A stretch of 64,000 nucleotides of DNA from Cycas panzhihuaensis (Eukaryota; Cycadophyta): positions 66,657,741 to 66,721,740 of the forward strand of contig CM041465.1 of NCBI GenBank assembly GCA_023213395.1. The letters are read 5' to 3'. The notes under the pieces are model-generated. The model did no database searches, was not told the DNA's origin, and saw nothing but the letters and a program-made list of their open reading frames with translations. Shown here in pieces: positions 33,005 to 44,656 of the stretch (the first letter of the stretch is position 1; every line of letters starts with the position of its first letter). The position numbers and the translations under genes were made by a program.

Positions 33005-33790
33005 TACTTTTACAACTTTAATTGCCTAAAAGAGGTTGGAGAACGTGACCCATAAACTGTAGAGGGTCCCATCAGACTATTGCTTCCACTAGAGCTGTCA
33101 CTCTTTGATGGTGTTGGTTCTGATTCTGAGTCTAACCCTAATATTAGATCTTTTTGAGAATCCAGTGATAAAGGTACTTCTTGATATAGAAGATAGTCTC
33201 CTTCTTCATTAGGTACCTGTTCTATAATTGGTGGAGGTTTCTCATTATATATATATTTGGCTTTTGAAAATTTTTATTTTTTTCTTCATATTCGAGAACC
33301 TTCTCCTTGTTCAAAGCACAATTGAGCCGTTCTCATCTTTCTTCTTTCTCATTCTAACTTTTTTTGTTGATCTCTCATGAATTTTCTCTTTTCTTCCTTT
33401 TCTTGTGCACCAAATTTTTGGATAACATGGAGTTGTTCTTCTACTAATATCTAAGAATTTTCACTTACATTTCTAACATCTAACTCTAACCCAAACTAAT
33501 TTTTAATATTTACATCTGGGTCTGTTGCCTGATTGAACCAAGCTTAGGAATGACTTGATACAATATACATATTACAAAAAAGACTAAATACCATTGGGTC
33601 ACAACTATTTGAATCTAAGATCATATGTACAAGAAGATTACACTCGTGATCCCAATTGCAATGATTTATGTGCAACGTGGTCACTCTTTATTTATTTATG
33701 TACAAAGAAATTGGTAGGTTGATTTATTCAAAATAATTACCTATAATATCTAATAAAAAAGATCTTTGAGAATTGAAGTCTTGAGATCTC
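33005..33790 (-). pseudogene. Downstream frame of caulimovirid unit 1 (unknown product)
   Basis: The region after RNase H is rich in Glu, Lys and Arg (possible coiled coil near 33310-33440), then acidic/Ser-rich (KDLILGLDSESEPTPSKSDS) and ends SFRQLKL. Unit 2 has the same layout. I do not recognise the family. Its place matches the extra 3' frame of some caulimovirids or a C-terminal polyprotein extension. It is broken by many stops. Confidence 0.5.
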
Positions 33791-34198
33791 TATCCTTGTA
33801 ATTTCTTGGGTACATTTTTTAGTATATTGGATTTAGGTAGTCAAGTCATCTTTAAACATATTTCTCTAGTTAAAGCATATGCTAGAGGATTGTTTTCTCC
33901 TTTAATCCATTCAACATCAAAGTCAAAGCCCATAAACCAAAGTTGCCAGTTTAATAACCTTCCTCTTGCCATTCTTCTGTTGACATTGGCATTTGAAAAA
34001 GATTTGAAGCTCATATTATCAGTTTGAACAATAAATCTTTGAGAGGTTAAGAATAGTTAAAACCTTTCAATACCTCTTTTAACTGCTAGAACTTCCTTTT
34101 CACCAATGTGATAATTCTTTTCGGTTGTTGACAATTTTCCAGATTCATATCCACAAAGTTCTAGAGATTCATTTATTTATTCTAGTAATATTACTGCT
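33791..34198 (-). pseudogene. RNase H of caulimovirid unit 1, cut by copy B
   Basis: The reverse strand shows the RNase H end: EKNYHIGEKEVLAVKRGIER (Glu region), VQTDNMSFKSF (Asp) and NWQLWFMGFDFDVEWIKGEN. The beginning lies across the copy B insertion at 51213-51440. Copy B is therefore inserted within the RNase H coding region. Confidence 0.85.
34194..34198. repeat. Target-site duplication, left (CTGCT), copy B
   Basis: CTGCT before the LTR boundary at 34199; CTACT lies at 51213-51217. One mismatch. Confidence 0.8.
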
Positions 34199-36297
34199 TG
34201 GATGTGCATCTACAGGATAAACACCTAACTAAGTAGGAATAGCGAGGATGATCAATAATGGTATCGAGGGTACGGATAGAATTCTATGAGCAAGGCGAGT
34301 ACCATGCAGGGCGCCCTGTGCGCTATAGCGCAAGTTCAGGACATACAGATGATACCCAACTACCTAAGGGTGGTTCCCCTACTTCAACTAGGAAGAGAGA
34401 AGGCAAAACAGTAGCCTAAATAGGCTTCAGAGGAAAGTCCTCCCACCCTTGGATGGCTGAAAGGGGAGGAAGAGAATCCCCGAAGGTTTCCCTACGGTGA
34501 AGGGAAATGACCAGAAGCAAGGTAGGTAAATAACCTATGGCATGACTAACACCTCCTCGGTTATTTGGCCAAGTAAATAGAACCAAGAAAAGTGGAAGGG
34601 GATGGGAGAAATCGATCACCCCAAAATCCCCCCTTGAGGGTACAACCAAAAGAAGCGAGAGAGCTAGGGTGTGTGTAAGCAAACCAAATTAAATAGAATA
34701 AGCCAGGGGGGCTAGGATAAGGTTTACGAGTTAAGGGAAAAGGCCAAGGAACAGTTCCTAGGAGTCCTTTTCCTAAATGGGTATGGTATGTAAAGTGCAA
34801 CATACAACATGCAAATAAAAGAGGTTGATTTCCCTTTTTCCTTTATGTTCTCTAAATTACTACCATGTAACCTTTTCAAAATGGAAAGAGTGAAGCAAAG
34901 TAAGGTCACATACCTAGGATAAAGATGTGGTTGAGGCGGTGATGCTCCCACTAGATGCTCCAAGTTGTTCCATAGAACAAATAGTGAAAAGTCGCGATCG
35001 GGTAGAACGTGGGGCTTCCTTACCTTCCACGGAAAGTAACAATAAAATACTAGAAATAAAAAGGAAAGCGATAGTAAAAATAGAATGCTACGACAAAATG
35101 CAAATGGATTCACTTACCCAGGAGAAAGAAGGAAAGAGGAGTTCCTCACATTCTCCTTTTACCTGTAAGTGAATATAAAGATTCCCTTCCAGAGAAAGGA
35201 GGCTAACAATACGAGGAAGAGCACCAAAACATATATATGCATATGCCAAAAGCTAGATCTCTATACATACACATATGTACTCACTAATACAGCGATAGAC
35301 TATGGTCTAAAAATACCCAAATGAAAGGCTATGTAAATAGGTGAGCCTTAAAGTGACCCACTTCCCACAAAGGGTAACCCTACCCTCCCTCAAGGAGCCA
35401 CGGGGTTACGAGAGTATGGCTGTAAAAATTGGCTATAAATAGGGGTAACAAAAGTATGAAAGGAGCTCAAGGAAGTCCACAACTGACAAGAGTGCTATAG
35501 GGAGCAAACTGAGCCACTGATAGAGGAGTTGAGCTAGAAGGAGCCTCTAGGGCTTATGCGTTACCCGAATAGGAGAAACAGGGCTGCAAACCAGTATTGC
35601 AATAGGTGCAAACGTTGGTTTCAGTGGCTAGAAATGATCCCCTAATCCCTTGTCTACTCCATGGACAACACGGGGGTAAAACAGGAGGGTTTAGAGGGCA
35701 GAAGCCTCTTAGGAGCGCAAGGGCAGTACGGAATCCACCCAGCTCTATCCCAAACCCTGTGAAATCCTCTTGCACCATTGTCCTAGGTGTGAAATATAGG
35801 AGAGGAGCCTCAAATAGCAGAGAAATAGCTACAACAAATCAAAAGATAAGCTCTAGAAACTAAGAAAAGGAAACTAGCAATAAGCATGCACAAAGCTGGG
35901 CATGAAATGAGTAAGAAAAGAGCTTCAAATCAACAAATACCTCAAGGAAAGTGAGGAGGCATTTGCCTCTGGAAGAGCCTACTGAGAAGAGGCTAAAAAC
36001 CTATGAACAAGGCTGAGATGCAGTAGGTATGGGGCCCCCCTTGAGGTAGTTAAGAGAAATCTTGCTTCTGAAACAACTCGGTGCTTGCCTGGGCAAAGAG
36101 ACCCTAAAAACTCCTCAAGAATGCCCCCTCTGGGGCATGCAATGGGCTATGAGGATGTCACAGTGAGGCCTAAGGAGGGTTGGGTGTAGAGGAGGAATTG
36201 CAGGTCTTGAGAGTGCAGCAGAGCAGAGAGCCAGGTGAATTTCCTTAGTGTTCCTTTGAAAGAGAGCCAAAAGGTCTAAAAAATGACTTAAGAAGAG

Positions 36298-36305
36298 CTT
36301 AAATA
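36298..36305 (-). promoter_or_regulatory. Possible LTR TATA box, copy B 3' LTR
   Basis: The reverse strand reads TATTTAAG just after AGGGTTGGGGCTGA. The same octamer is at 50566-50573 in the 5' LTR. The context resembles the TATAAA of copy A. Confidence 0.45.
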
Positions 36306-36430
36306 TTCAGCCCCAACCCTAATGGAGCGATTAGGGCTCAGCTAGCACTGAGGAGGTTGAAGGACATGTGGTAATTCTACAATAAATATAAGAATTGCCA
36401 CGATAGGTTTAAAAAATAGTTTATAACAGT

Positions 36431-36494
36431 AGCACCACAGTATATATCGCAGTACCACGATAAACTTCGTAGTACCATGAACTCTACCGTGGTG
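36431..36494. repeat. Palindromic motif block, copy B 3' LTR
   Basis: Half-sites CAGTACCACGATAAACTTCG and TAGTACCATGAACTCTACCG, ending GTGGTGC. It lies about 450 bases into the LTR and upstream of the putative TATA. It is related to the intron 1 palindromes. Confidence 0.65.
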
Positions 36495-36941
36495 CAAGGC
36501 CAAAGGGCCAAAATGGCCTAAATAACCAGCCAGGGTTGTGGGCCAAGGCACTAAGAGGCTAGAAGGGGGGTGAGCCCACCTGCCCAGGGGCAAACAAAGG
36601 ACCAAGAACCACAAAAAGAAATCAAGGGGCTCAAGGACACAACAAGGAGACTAAGTGGTGATAAAACAATATAACAAATAATCATCACATAAGTTGAATA
36701 AGCCTTAAGAGGAGTAGGAAAGATTGCGGGAGGTGACGTGGCCACCGGGGTGCCACACTTGCTGGAAGTGTGCCCCCGCTATAGTCGTCATAGGCTAAAG
36801 AGGTGTAGATGGTGCAAACCATCTATGAAAAACATGTAGCATGCAAGCAAGTACTCCTCACAAGAAGTAAAAGTAAAGCGAGAAATATACCTGCACTTAC
36901 TTGAGTTGACCTCTGTATCCATTCCCAATAGCTAGGAAACA

Positions 36942-36952
36942 CTACCTCCTTA
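36942..36952 (-). other. Polypurine tract, copy B
   Basis: The reverse strand reads TAAGGAGGTAG directly before TGTTTCC. Confidence 0.75.
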
Positions 36953-37364
36953 GTAGCAGAGCCTTGCCACTTGAAATCATGGTACGATAGTGAATGCTGG
37001 CAACACAACCGTCAGTAGCACATGTGTATGCATATATACAAATCATGGTCATAATAGGAGTCAAGGGTGCTAGCGAGTGTCGTGGCGAAACACGTGGATA
37101 CAAGGATAGGGGTAGAGACCAAATAGGGGCTACCTATGCACCACCCAGGAATCGACTGGAAGATAAGAAGGATAAGGGGGGTGCCCCCATCACAAAAAGA
37201 TGCAAGAGATGTACGTGATAAAGTCAGGTAGAAGAGACAAGTGAGAAAACTGATAGTCGCCATAGTTTAACCTCATTAGCGGCTAGCTTTTAAAGGTGCA
37301 AACAGATCATAAGGTGATGTGCATGACGGCCTGGGGCTTGGGTGACAGAACAACTAGACAAGTT

Positions 37365-37787
37365 TTAGTGGCAGTCAACAAGAAAAGGAAGGCGATGCTC
37401 AAGGATGAGGTGAACGAGACTATCTACCTCAGCATTGAGGGCCCGAGGAATATGTCGGATGTTGACAGACTAGAAACAAGCTAGAAGAGACCTGACGGTC
37501 AAAGCAAGGACTCTCAAGTAAGGGCATCACACCTGGTAAACCTGGGTGAGATGGGACACCACAACTTGGGAGTCGTAAAGAAGAATAATCAATCCATGAT
37601 GGAAAGAGAGAGCATTGGTAAGAGCCTCAATAGCAGCCGTGTACTTGGCTTCATTATTGGTAGCCTCTAGGAAGAAGACCCTAGAGCATAGGAAATTGTG
37701 TCCAGACAGGCTGCGAAGGATCCATTCGGTGGTAGAAGGTCTAGGATTACCATGACTCCCACCATTGGTAAATATGTAGAGAGACAT
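37365..37787 (-). pseudogene. Archaeal-type RNase H (aRNH), copy B (best copy)
   Basis: A 141-codon frame. It starts MSLYIFTNGGSHGNPRPS (TDGG has become TNGG, so the first Asp is Asn). EATNNEAKYTAAIEAL (Glu), LLYDSQVVVSHLTQVYQV (Asp) and LNAEVDSLVHLILEHRLPFL follow. The first 86 codons are open; a TGA follows VYQV, as in copy C where copy A has CGA. Length and ends match the other copies exactly. It lies between the antisense gene promoter and the polypurine tract. Confidence 0.88.
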
Positions 37788-38321
37788 GGATGATGGAAGA
37801 GAAAATTTCGATGGAGAAAATATGTAGTGATATAGGAGTCAGAGCAAAGAGAGGCTCGTATAGCAAGCGATAAATGGCTGTGAAGGGTTAGAGGACCTAG
37901 CAATGAGGCTACCCAAGGATAAAAGTAGGCTATCCGACCACTAGCTGAGAGTGGGCAGAAAAAGGGCATCCCGGGGTGCCAAAGGTTGCCTTAGGAGGTA
38001 AAGAATGACTCCAAACAGGCGGAGCATTCCCTTTGGGGGGGCACAGGAGTAGGAACGGGCTACAAAAATGAGTCCAGGGTAGCAAAACAAGTATAAACTT
38101 AGGCATGCATGGGAGTGGCACATAAAACGAGACAAGGGGGGCTTTGGCAAAAATGAGTTATTTGGGGTGTCATTAATGCACTTAGAGAAACAGGTCGAAA
38201 GGAGACCATAGAGACGAAAAGAGGAACTGGGCCAGAAAGCAATGCTAGCCAGGGCAAAAATGCAGTCTTGAAGGCTGCCTCAAAGGCGAAAAAGGAGGAA
38301 GTGCCCAACGGGGGCTCCGCC
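37788..38321. other. Region between archaeal-type RNase H and antisense promoter, copy B
   Basis: Open frames on the reverse strand (37667-37969, 37930-38308) are hydrophobic and overlap one another. The part WVASLLGPLTLHSH is also seen in copy C. No family is recognised. It is most likely leader or promoter sequence. Confidence 0.45.
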
Positions 38322-38329
38322 TATATAAG
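38322..38329 (+). promoter_or_regulatory. TATA box of antisense PMD gene, copy B
   Basis: TATATAAG, 73 bases before the ATG at 38395, preceded by GGGGGCTCCGCC. The position is conserved in A and C. Confidence 0.75.
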
Positions 38330-38394
38330 GAAACTCGAACGAAAAGGGATTTCATTCTCATGAGCTCTTGTACGAAATCTAGAGCTCGTTCCTT

Positions 38395-40889
38395 ATGCAG
38401 CAGAGCGCTACCCCACTTCCAGGACACGCAGCGAGAGATCCAGCAGTTGGATTAGAGTGAGGAGGTAGCCAACATAATTGGGAGAGCGAGATGATGACAG
38501 CACGACCCGATCCAGTGAGTGGATCACCAAAACCCCTCCGGAAATCGCATTTTAAAATTTGTTATTTTTTATCATTTTTTGTGTAGATTTTTGGCCCCAT
38601 ATAGGCGAGAAGTGGCCTCTTGGAGTCCAAATTGGACCCAGAAAGAGGCAGGATTGGGGCATTATATAGCCCTGGTCCTAGTGGGCCTCGTTGGGCCTAC
38701 CCAAAAGAACTTTTTTGAGTTTTTTAGCTGGAAAACCTCCACTTTTGGGGGGGTGCCATTCGCACCACGGTAAAGATCGTAGTGCCGTGATCTTTATTGT
38801 GAGGCCCCGATTGCCTTGGGACCCAGCTAAACTCTAAGGTACTGCGAAGTTTAGCACGGTGTGAAGGCAGAATGAGTGAAAAATGAAAAGGAGGCCCCAA
38901 GTGTCCCCAAATATTGACCAAATGAGGCCGAGGGAGAGCCCTGAGAGGCTGAGAGCAAGTGTTGGCTATAGATTGACACGTTTGATGGTGTTTTGAAGGT
39001 GGTGACTGCGGTGGAGAACTGCGAGAACGTTGGTATGTCTATGTTAAGTTTCATAGAGATAATGAGCAGGGAGGATCGACAGATCCTATGGAGATGCAAG
39101 TTACTGAAGGTGATGAGGACACCTTAGTACATGCCAGATCAGAGCCTGTTGGTAGACATCGTGTCACATTAGGATAGGCAGAGATACGTGTTCCATCTGC
39201 CCCAAGTAGGGGACGTGACAGTGACACCTAGAGAGATCCGGTGGATCCTTGGAGTGCCAACGACAGGGAGACTAGCCTCAATAGGAGCATTGCCTAGCAA
39301 CGAGGCAGTCTATCGAGAGGCAGCTATGTATTTTATGGGCTATGATAGGTGGCAGAGGCGAGAAGTGCCTCTGCAGAGTATGGTGATGTCTAGGGTTCCT
39401 CGTGTGAGGAAGTTGATCACACTATGACTTCTGTTCTAGATATCCCAGAAATAGGACTATAGAGATATCCCAGGTGGTTGGATCGATGCAGTACAGAGGT
39501 GTGAGGCTGGGGAGTGATTGGATTAGGCCACCCTCATAGCAACGAACCTCATTGCTTAGCTGGATGCTATCAGGGTAGCAGGTAGAGGTGGAGTGTCTTA
39601 AAGCACCCTCTTGCAGTGCTGGTTCTTTGATCACTTTGCAGCAGTAGCACCACGAGGGGGACCACACCCCATATTAGAGTAGGCACCCATGGTACATAGA
39701 TAGCAGACTCAGTTCAGAGGAGTGGAGGATCAGGCACATGTTAAAAGGTCTATGGATGATACGTCACTAGATCTCCTTACTATGACTGACTACACCTAAG
39801 ATCCCTACCGAGCGACAAGATGGAATAGTGATGAGGAGGCAAGAGTAGCAGGGGCTACCCCCGGAGATGATAACGACAGTGATGGAGGAGATGGGGCCAG
39901 CCCATCACGAGCTATAGAGGAGGCAGGTCCAGCAGGGACTGTCGAGGAGACAAGGAGGCCTGTGACACGAGCTCAAAGATTGAGGATAGTGGAGAGACCT
40001 AGGGGACAGCTCCACCAACAGAGGGAGGGACCCAGGCTCTAGTAATAGAGGCAGTTACAGAGGAGGTGCCAGAGGAGGAAGCACCACCAGCTGGTGGAGT
40101 GCGAGGGGCAGAGGCCATCGTACAGGCGGAGGAGCCAGCGGCTGCAGCAAGTGAGGCCTTACTTTCCTCATTGTTTGATAGCTAGATGCCCACATGCTTT
40201 AATTTAGTTTCAGTTTGGTATGTGGCTAGATATATATTGACATATGGCATGTTGGGTTTACAGGTACTGCAGAGATCCATTAGTTGGTGGAGGCTATGGT
40301 AAGGGAGATGTTCCCTCAGGTGTACGTAGAGGGGCATCCACCTATCTAGGCTAAGGATGCACCTAGATCGACCGGTGCCCACATGGCATCGTTCACCCCA
40401 TTGGCGAGGGCAAGGGATATATGGGTTGCAGAGTCCCAGGAGCGCGTGGCATTCAGGGGATGGCTGCAGTGAGAGATGGACAGGACTCGGGGCAAGCGAG
40501 ACGTACTGTAGAGTTGCGTACAGGTGTTGGAGGCTTAGGGAGGAGTAGGCAGAGATACGGAGGGCAGGATATGGATGGCAGTCCTAGAGGAGCATCTCTG
40601 AGGGATGGAGGAGAAGTTTCAGAGCATGGAGAAGGGACTCTAGGGAGTAGAGGGTGAGAGAGATCGTATCCAGGCTCGATACGATCAGCTGGTAGATCAG
40701 GTGGCGTCGAGGTCAAGCCTGAGCAGGACACATACCTACATAGTGACGATGATACTAAGGAGGCCACGCGATGAGAGGAGCAAGGCAGGGAGCTCCCGGA
40801 GGCTACAGAGGAGCCTAGGAGGCATGGTATCCCTAGGAGAGGGATCACACCGACTAGGAGGTGACGCCCCTAGAGAGGGGCAACAATAG
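38395..40889 (+). pseudogene. Antisense three-exon PMD/coiled-coil gene, copy B
   Basis: Opposite to copy B pol. Exon 1 is 38395-38514 (120 nt, MQQSATPLPGH... ending MMTARPDP), intron 1 38515-38998 (484 nt; GTGAGT...TTTTGAAG), exon 2 38999-40150, intron 2 40151-40263 (113 nt; GTGAGG...TTTACAG) and exon 3 40264-40889. Exon 2 carries FHLPQVGDVTVTPREIRWIL, GVPTTGRLASIGALPSNEA and PRVRKLITL, then an acidic linker (GDDNDSDGGDGASPS). A frameshift near 40005 explains why its length is not in phase. Exon 3 has EIH-LVEAMVREMFPQVY, a heptad-rich stretch (VLEEHL-GMEEKFQSMEKGL, RDRIQARYDQLVDQVASRSS) and a basic end. Stops occur in all exons. Retention of splice sites, phase and TATA in three diverged copies is the main evidence that this was a real gene. 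Confidence 0.85.
38769..38854. repeat. Palindrome pair in intron 1, copy B
   Basis: 38769-38798 (GGTAAAGATCG...GTGATCTTTAT) and 38827-38854 (CTAAACTCTAAGG...GCGAAGTTTAG). Same lengths and relative order as in copy C when read on the gene strand. Confidence 0.75.
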
Positions 40890-41657
40890 GGTATGATGTA
40901 GGTTAGGATGTGATGAGGGAAATCACAGGCCTCCAGGAGGTCACCATATAGAGACATATGATTGTACCCCCCTGCAAGGACACCAACTTCCCATGGATGA
41001 TGTACTATCATTTGTATGTTATGAGGATTGATTTTGTATATATAGACGGGGTGATTGGTATCCCATTAGACGTATGAGATGGTGTTTGTGGTATACATTG
41101 TAATGGATGCACAATGGATATATATGTTTATGATGTTTTGGTCTTGGTGTGTACATATGAGAGTATATGTATATGGGTGTAAGTATGCGTGGATGCATGA
41201 TGATGTAGCAGGTGATGTTTTAACTATCGCATAGCTAGAGTTATGCTTATTTTTTATGTGGATGTGATGTGTTATTCATTATGATGTAGATGCATATTTC
41301 CTTTCATGTAGGACCATATCTCTAGTGGGGACGCACATGATCACCATGAGTAGCAGTGATGGATACGTGCGAGGCTAAGAGACAGGGTGACATGCATGTC
41401 CACGCAGGAGCATAGCGGGATATGCAAAGGAAATAGCGATGGGAGGGAGTGACGACACCCCAAGAGTCTCCCTAATTGGGGGATGCCCAAATAGGGAGGC
41501 AAGGTTCCCAAGAAAGAGGAAATAAAGGTCCTATGGAAGGAATAAAAAAGAATGAGGACCTAAGCTATCCATTCCACCTAAGGCTAGGGGGCATGCGAAT
41601 AAGCAAGGCAGTAGTTTAGGCTCATTCCGGAGCGTGGTGAAGGAATTGCGGAGAGGA
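40890..41657. other. Spacer between antisense gene end and copy B pol stop
   Basis: About 770 bases, AT-rich toward 41030-41300 with TATATA runs, then the conserved GC-rich part next to pol (GTAGTTTAGGCTCATTCC). No coding signal. Confidence 0.6.
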
Positions 41658-42780
41658 TCATGCATAAAATTTCTTGAGGAATTTTCCATTGACCACCTTC
41701 TCAAATTCCAAGCCTTCTAAGGTGACAATCCTATAAGCGTCATTATCGAGGCTATCGAGAATGATGAAGGGACCGATCCATTTAGGCCTAAATTTGGTTA
41801 AGCGATCGTGGAGATATTCTAGCTTAAGGACTCCCTAGGGTATAAAGGACGGGTACGAAGATGTTTGTTGTAAGTCCTTTGTGAGTGGGCTTTTAAAGTG
41901 AGGTTTGCTTGGTAAGCCACTAAACATCTCTCATCCAGAGCCTCGAGGTCTAAGAGGCGAGTTTGATAGATAGACTCCTCATCTATAAGACCTCTAAGGG
42001 AGACTCATAGAGAGGGGATCTCCACTTCTAGTGGGAGTACGGCCTCAGTTCTGTAGACTAAGAAGAATGGTATCATTCCAGTAGCCATACATATAGAAGT
42101 ACAATATGCCCATAGGGTGGAAGGGAGCTGAAGATGCAAATCTCTTTGAGATTGTGCGACGGTTTTCTTTAGAATGTTAATAAGGGTCTTATTGAATGAT
42201 TCAACTTATCCATTTGCTTGAGGGTAATAAGGAGACGAGGTCTTATGAGAAATCTTGAACTTCTCGCAAAGCTTATCCATCTCCTTGTTACAAAAGGGGG
42301 TTCCATTATCTATGATCAAGACATTTGGAATCCCGAAACGGTAAATGATGTGTTGGTAGACGAAGGTGGCTATCATCTTGCCAAGCGTAGTAGACGGAGC
42401 GATTGCCTCCACCCATTTTGTGAAATATTCCATGGCAGTCAAGATGTACTTGTGCTATGATAAAGAAGGTGGTGATACAACACCAATGAGGTCTAAACCC
42501 TATTGAACAAAGGGCCATGGAGATATGATAGGATGGAGGGCCTCAAAAGGCACGTGAGAGATGTTGGCATGCTCTTGGCATCGTCAACATCTCAGGGCAT
42601 AGGCATGGACGTCCTTGAAAAGAGATGGCTAATAATATCCCATGTAGAGGATCCTTTGGGCCATGGATTCGCCCCCAAAGTGGCCCCCATAAATGCCATG
42701 ATAGCATTTGTGGAGTATCTAGTCCGCTTCGTCTAAAGCGATGCAGTGAAGAAGGATCCCATCAAAGGATCTTTTGTACA
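41658..42780 (-). pseudogene. Integrase of copy B
   Basis: The core has GLDLIGVV (first Asp, near 42490), VLIIDNGTPFCNKEMDKL (second Asp) and YYPQANG-VESFNKT (Glu, with a stop just before). The C-terminal GLEFEKVV...FLKKFYA ends in TGA at 41658-41660. The catalytic triad is readable, but stops and a frameshift after about 42200 inactivate it. RT through the first half of integrase is in one frame. Confidence 0.88.
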
Positions 42781-43420
42781 ACACTTCGTCTATGAAGAAG
42801 TATTGTCTGGCGATGGCGCGGATGCGTGACCTGACTTTGTTGCTGGCTTCAGGGCAATATTGCCGCTGAGTGAGATACCGCACAATGTCGCCATACCACT
42901 CACTATCGGCAAGCGGATGAGGAGAGGTGCCTTGGATGGTCAGGATAAACTCATCAGGGAGAGAATCATCAACAGGAATGTCGCATGTGTTAGGAATGGG
43001 GGCGTCGGCTAGTTGCTCTGCCACTATCATTCCCTTCTTCGACTTCCTGTTAATGATTTGAAGGTCAAACTCTTGGAGTAGGATGGCCCAACGACCAGTC
43101 CTATCGGTTAGATCAGATCGAGTAAGTAAGAAGCGTAAGGGATCAGATTGGATGATCATCTTGGTGGTGTTTCCAAGTAAATAATGTCTAAACTTCTTGG
43201 TCACATGGACCAAGGAGAGACATTCCTTCTTGGTGAGGGGATAGTTAAGCTCGGTAGCCACGAGGGTGCGGCTAATGAAATAGATCGCTCTCTCAATCCC
43301 CGAATCGTCCTCTTGTGTGAGCATTGCACCCAAGGATTCATCAGTTGCCAAGGTATACAAGATGAAGGGCCTATTAAAGCGAGGAGGTGCCAATGTAGGA
43401 GCAGAAGCGAGGGCTTCCTT
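42781..43420 (-). pseudogene. RNase H (pol-type) and tether of copy B
   Basis: A long open stretch (42719-43393) with FILYTLATDESLGAMLTQED, YFISRTLVATELNYPLTKKE and FRHYLLGNTTKMIIQSDPL, then tether KSKKGMIVAEQLADAPIPNT. This is the best preserved RNase H of the three Tat copies. Confidence 0.88.
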
Positions 43421-44656
43421 GAGTCCTTTGAAGGCTTGTTAGGCCTTAATCGACCAAATAAATGGGGCTTCTTTCTTTAATAGGTTGGTAAGGGGTTTGG
43501 CATTTATGGCGAAGTCTGCCAAAAAATGCCTGAGGAAACCAAGCCTACCTAGAAACGACTTGATCTGTCATTGGGTTCTAGGAGGCGGCATATCAAGGAT
43601 TGCCTTGACTTTGTCAGGGTTAATTTGGATACCTTGTTTTGACATAAGGAACCCCAAGAGTTTGCCAGAAGTGATGGCAAATACGCATTTAAGTGGGTTG
43701 AGACTAATATGATACTTGTGGCATCATGTGAAGATGGCCCGCAGGTCCGAAGGGTGATGGGCTCTAGTATACGAGAGACCTATCATGTCGTCCATAAAGA
43801 CCTCCAACGTGTCGTTGATGAGGTCATGGAAAATAAAATGCATAGCCCTTTGGTATGTAGCTCCTGCATTTTTAAGTCCGAAAGGCATCGCCTTGTAGGT
43901 GAAAGTACCCCACGGAGTGATGAAGGCCGTCTTATGATGGTCTTCAGGAGAAATTTGTATCTGGTTGTAATCGAAGAAGCCATCCATCAAGGACATGACT
44001 TCAAATCTAGTGGTTTGATCGATGATTTGATCGATAAAGGGGAGTGGGAAGTTATCTTTGGGACATGCGTTGTTAATGTCATAAAAATCAACGCATATCT
44101 GGATGGTCCCATTCTTCTTGGTAACAGGAATAATGTTGGATACCCACTTGGGGTAATCGATAGAAGTGATAAGTCTATCATCCAACAGCTTCTTGACCTC
44201 CATCTTAATGGTGGTTGAGAGCTTAGGGTGAAGAGGACGCTGCTTCTGGCACATGGGATGAGCACCAGGAATGGTGGTGAGATTATGAGTGACAATGGAG
44301 GGGTCAATTCCCTTCATGTTAGAATAATCCCACGTAAAGACATCCTGGAACTCCTGGAACAAAAGGGAATACTCCCTTACCTCATTAGGAGAGCATTCCA
44401 TCCTGACCTTAATGACCTTGCCAGGGGCTAAGACTATGTCCTGGGTTTCCCCCATGCACATGGAATTCCCCTCCTCAAAATAGAGAGGGGCAAGGTCAAC
44501 AGGAAGTGGTGGAATAGGGGACAGGATTGGGTTAATGAGTGTGGACCCAATCGCGAGAATCTTCTGGTGGCCAAGCCTATGGTGACTAGAAGGAAAGCTG
44601 GGCGTAGAGCCCGCTAAGTGCTCAAGCAGGGCTTCATCGTCTTCAAAGTAATCCAC
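43421..44656 (-). pseudogene. Reverse transcriptase of copy B
   Basis: An open stretch of 310 codons (43724-44656). It has an acidic linker, LAPLYFEEGNSMCMGETQDI, HPMCQKQRPLHPKLS, KKNGTIQICVDFYDINNACP, MPFGLKNAGATYQRAM and EVFMDDMIGLSYT (FMDD catalytic). It is interrupted at 43724 and continues to RNase H with further stops. It is better preserved than copy C. Confidence 0.9.

Larger units (their letters stand above)
34199..36941 (-). repeat. 3' LTR of copy B
   Basis: 2,743 bases, in + orientation TGGATGTGCATC...GGAAACA. It aligns along its length with 48489-51212, including (TATATATGCATATG near 35230) and the run GGTTCCCCTACTTCAACTAG. Open frames inside both LTRs are duplicated by the LTR itself and are not credited as genes. 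Confidence 0.9.

Noticed and set aside
34724-35113. 129-codon reverse-strand frame repeated at 49014-49403
   Set aside because: The repetition is explained by the two LTRs of copy B. There is no family motif, and the predicted hydrophobic segment is not conserved in the LTRs of A or C.
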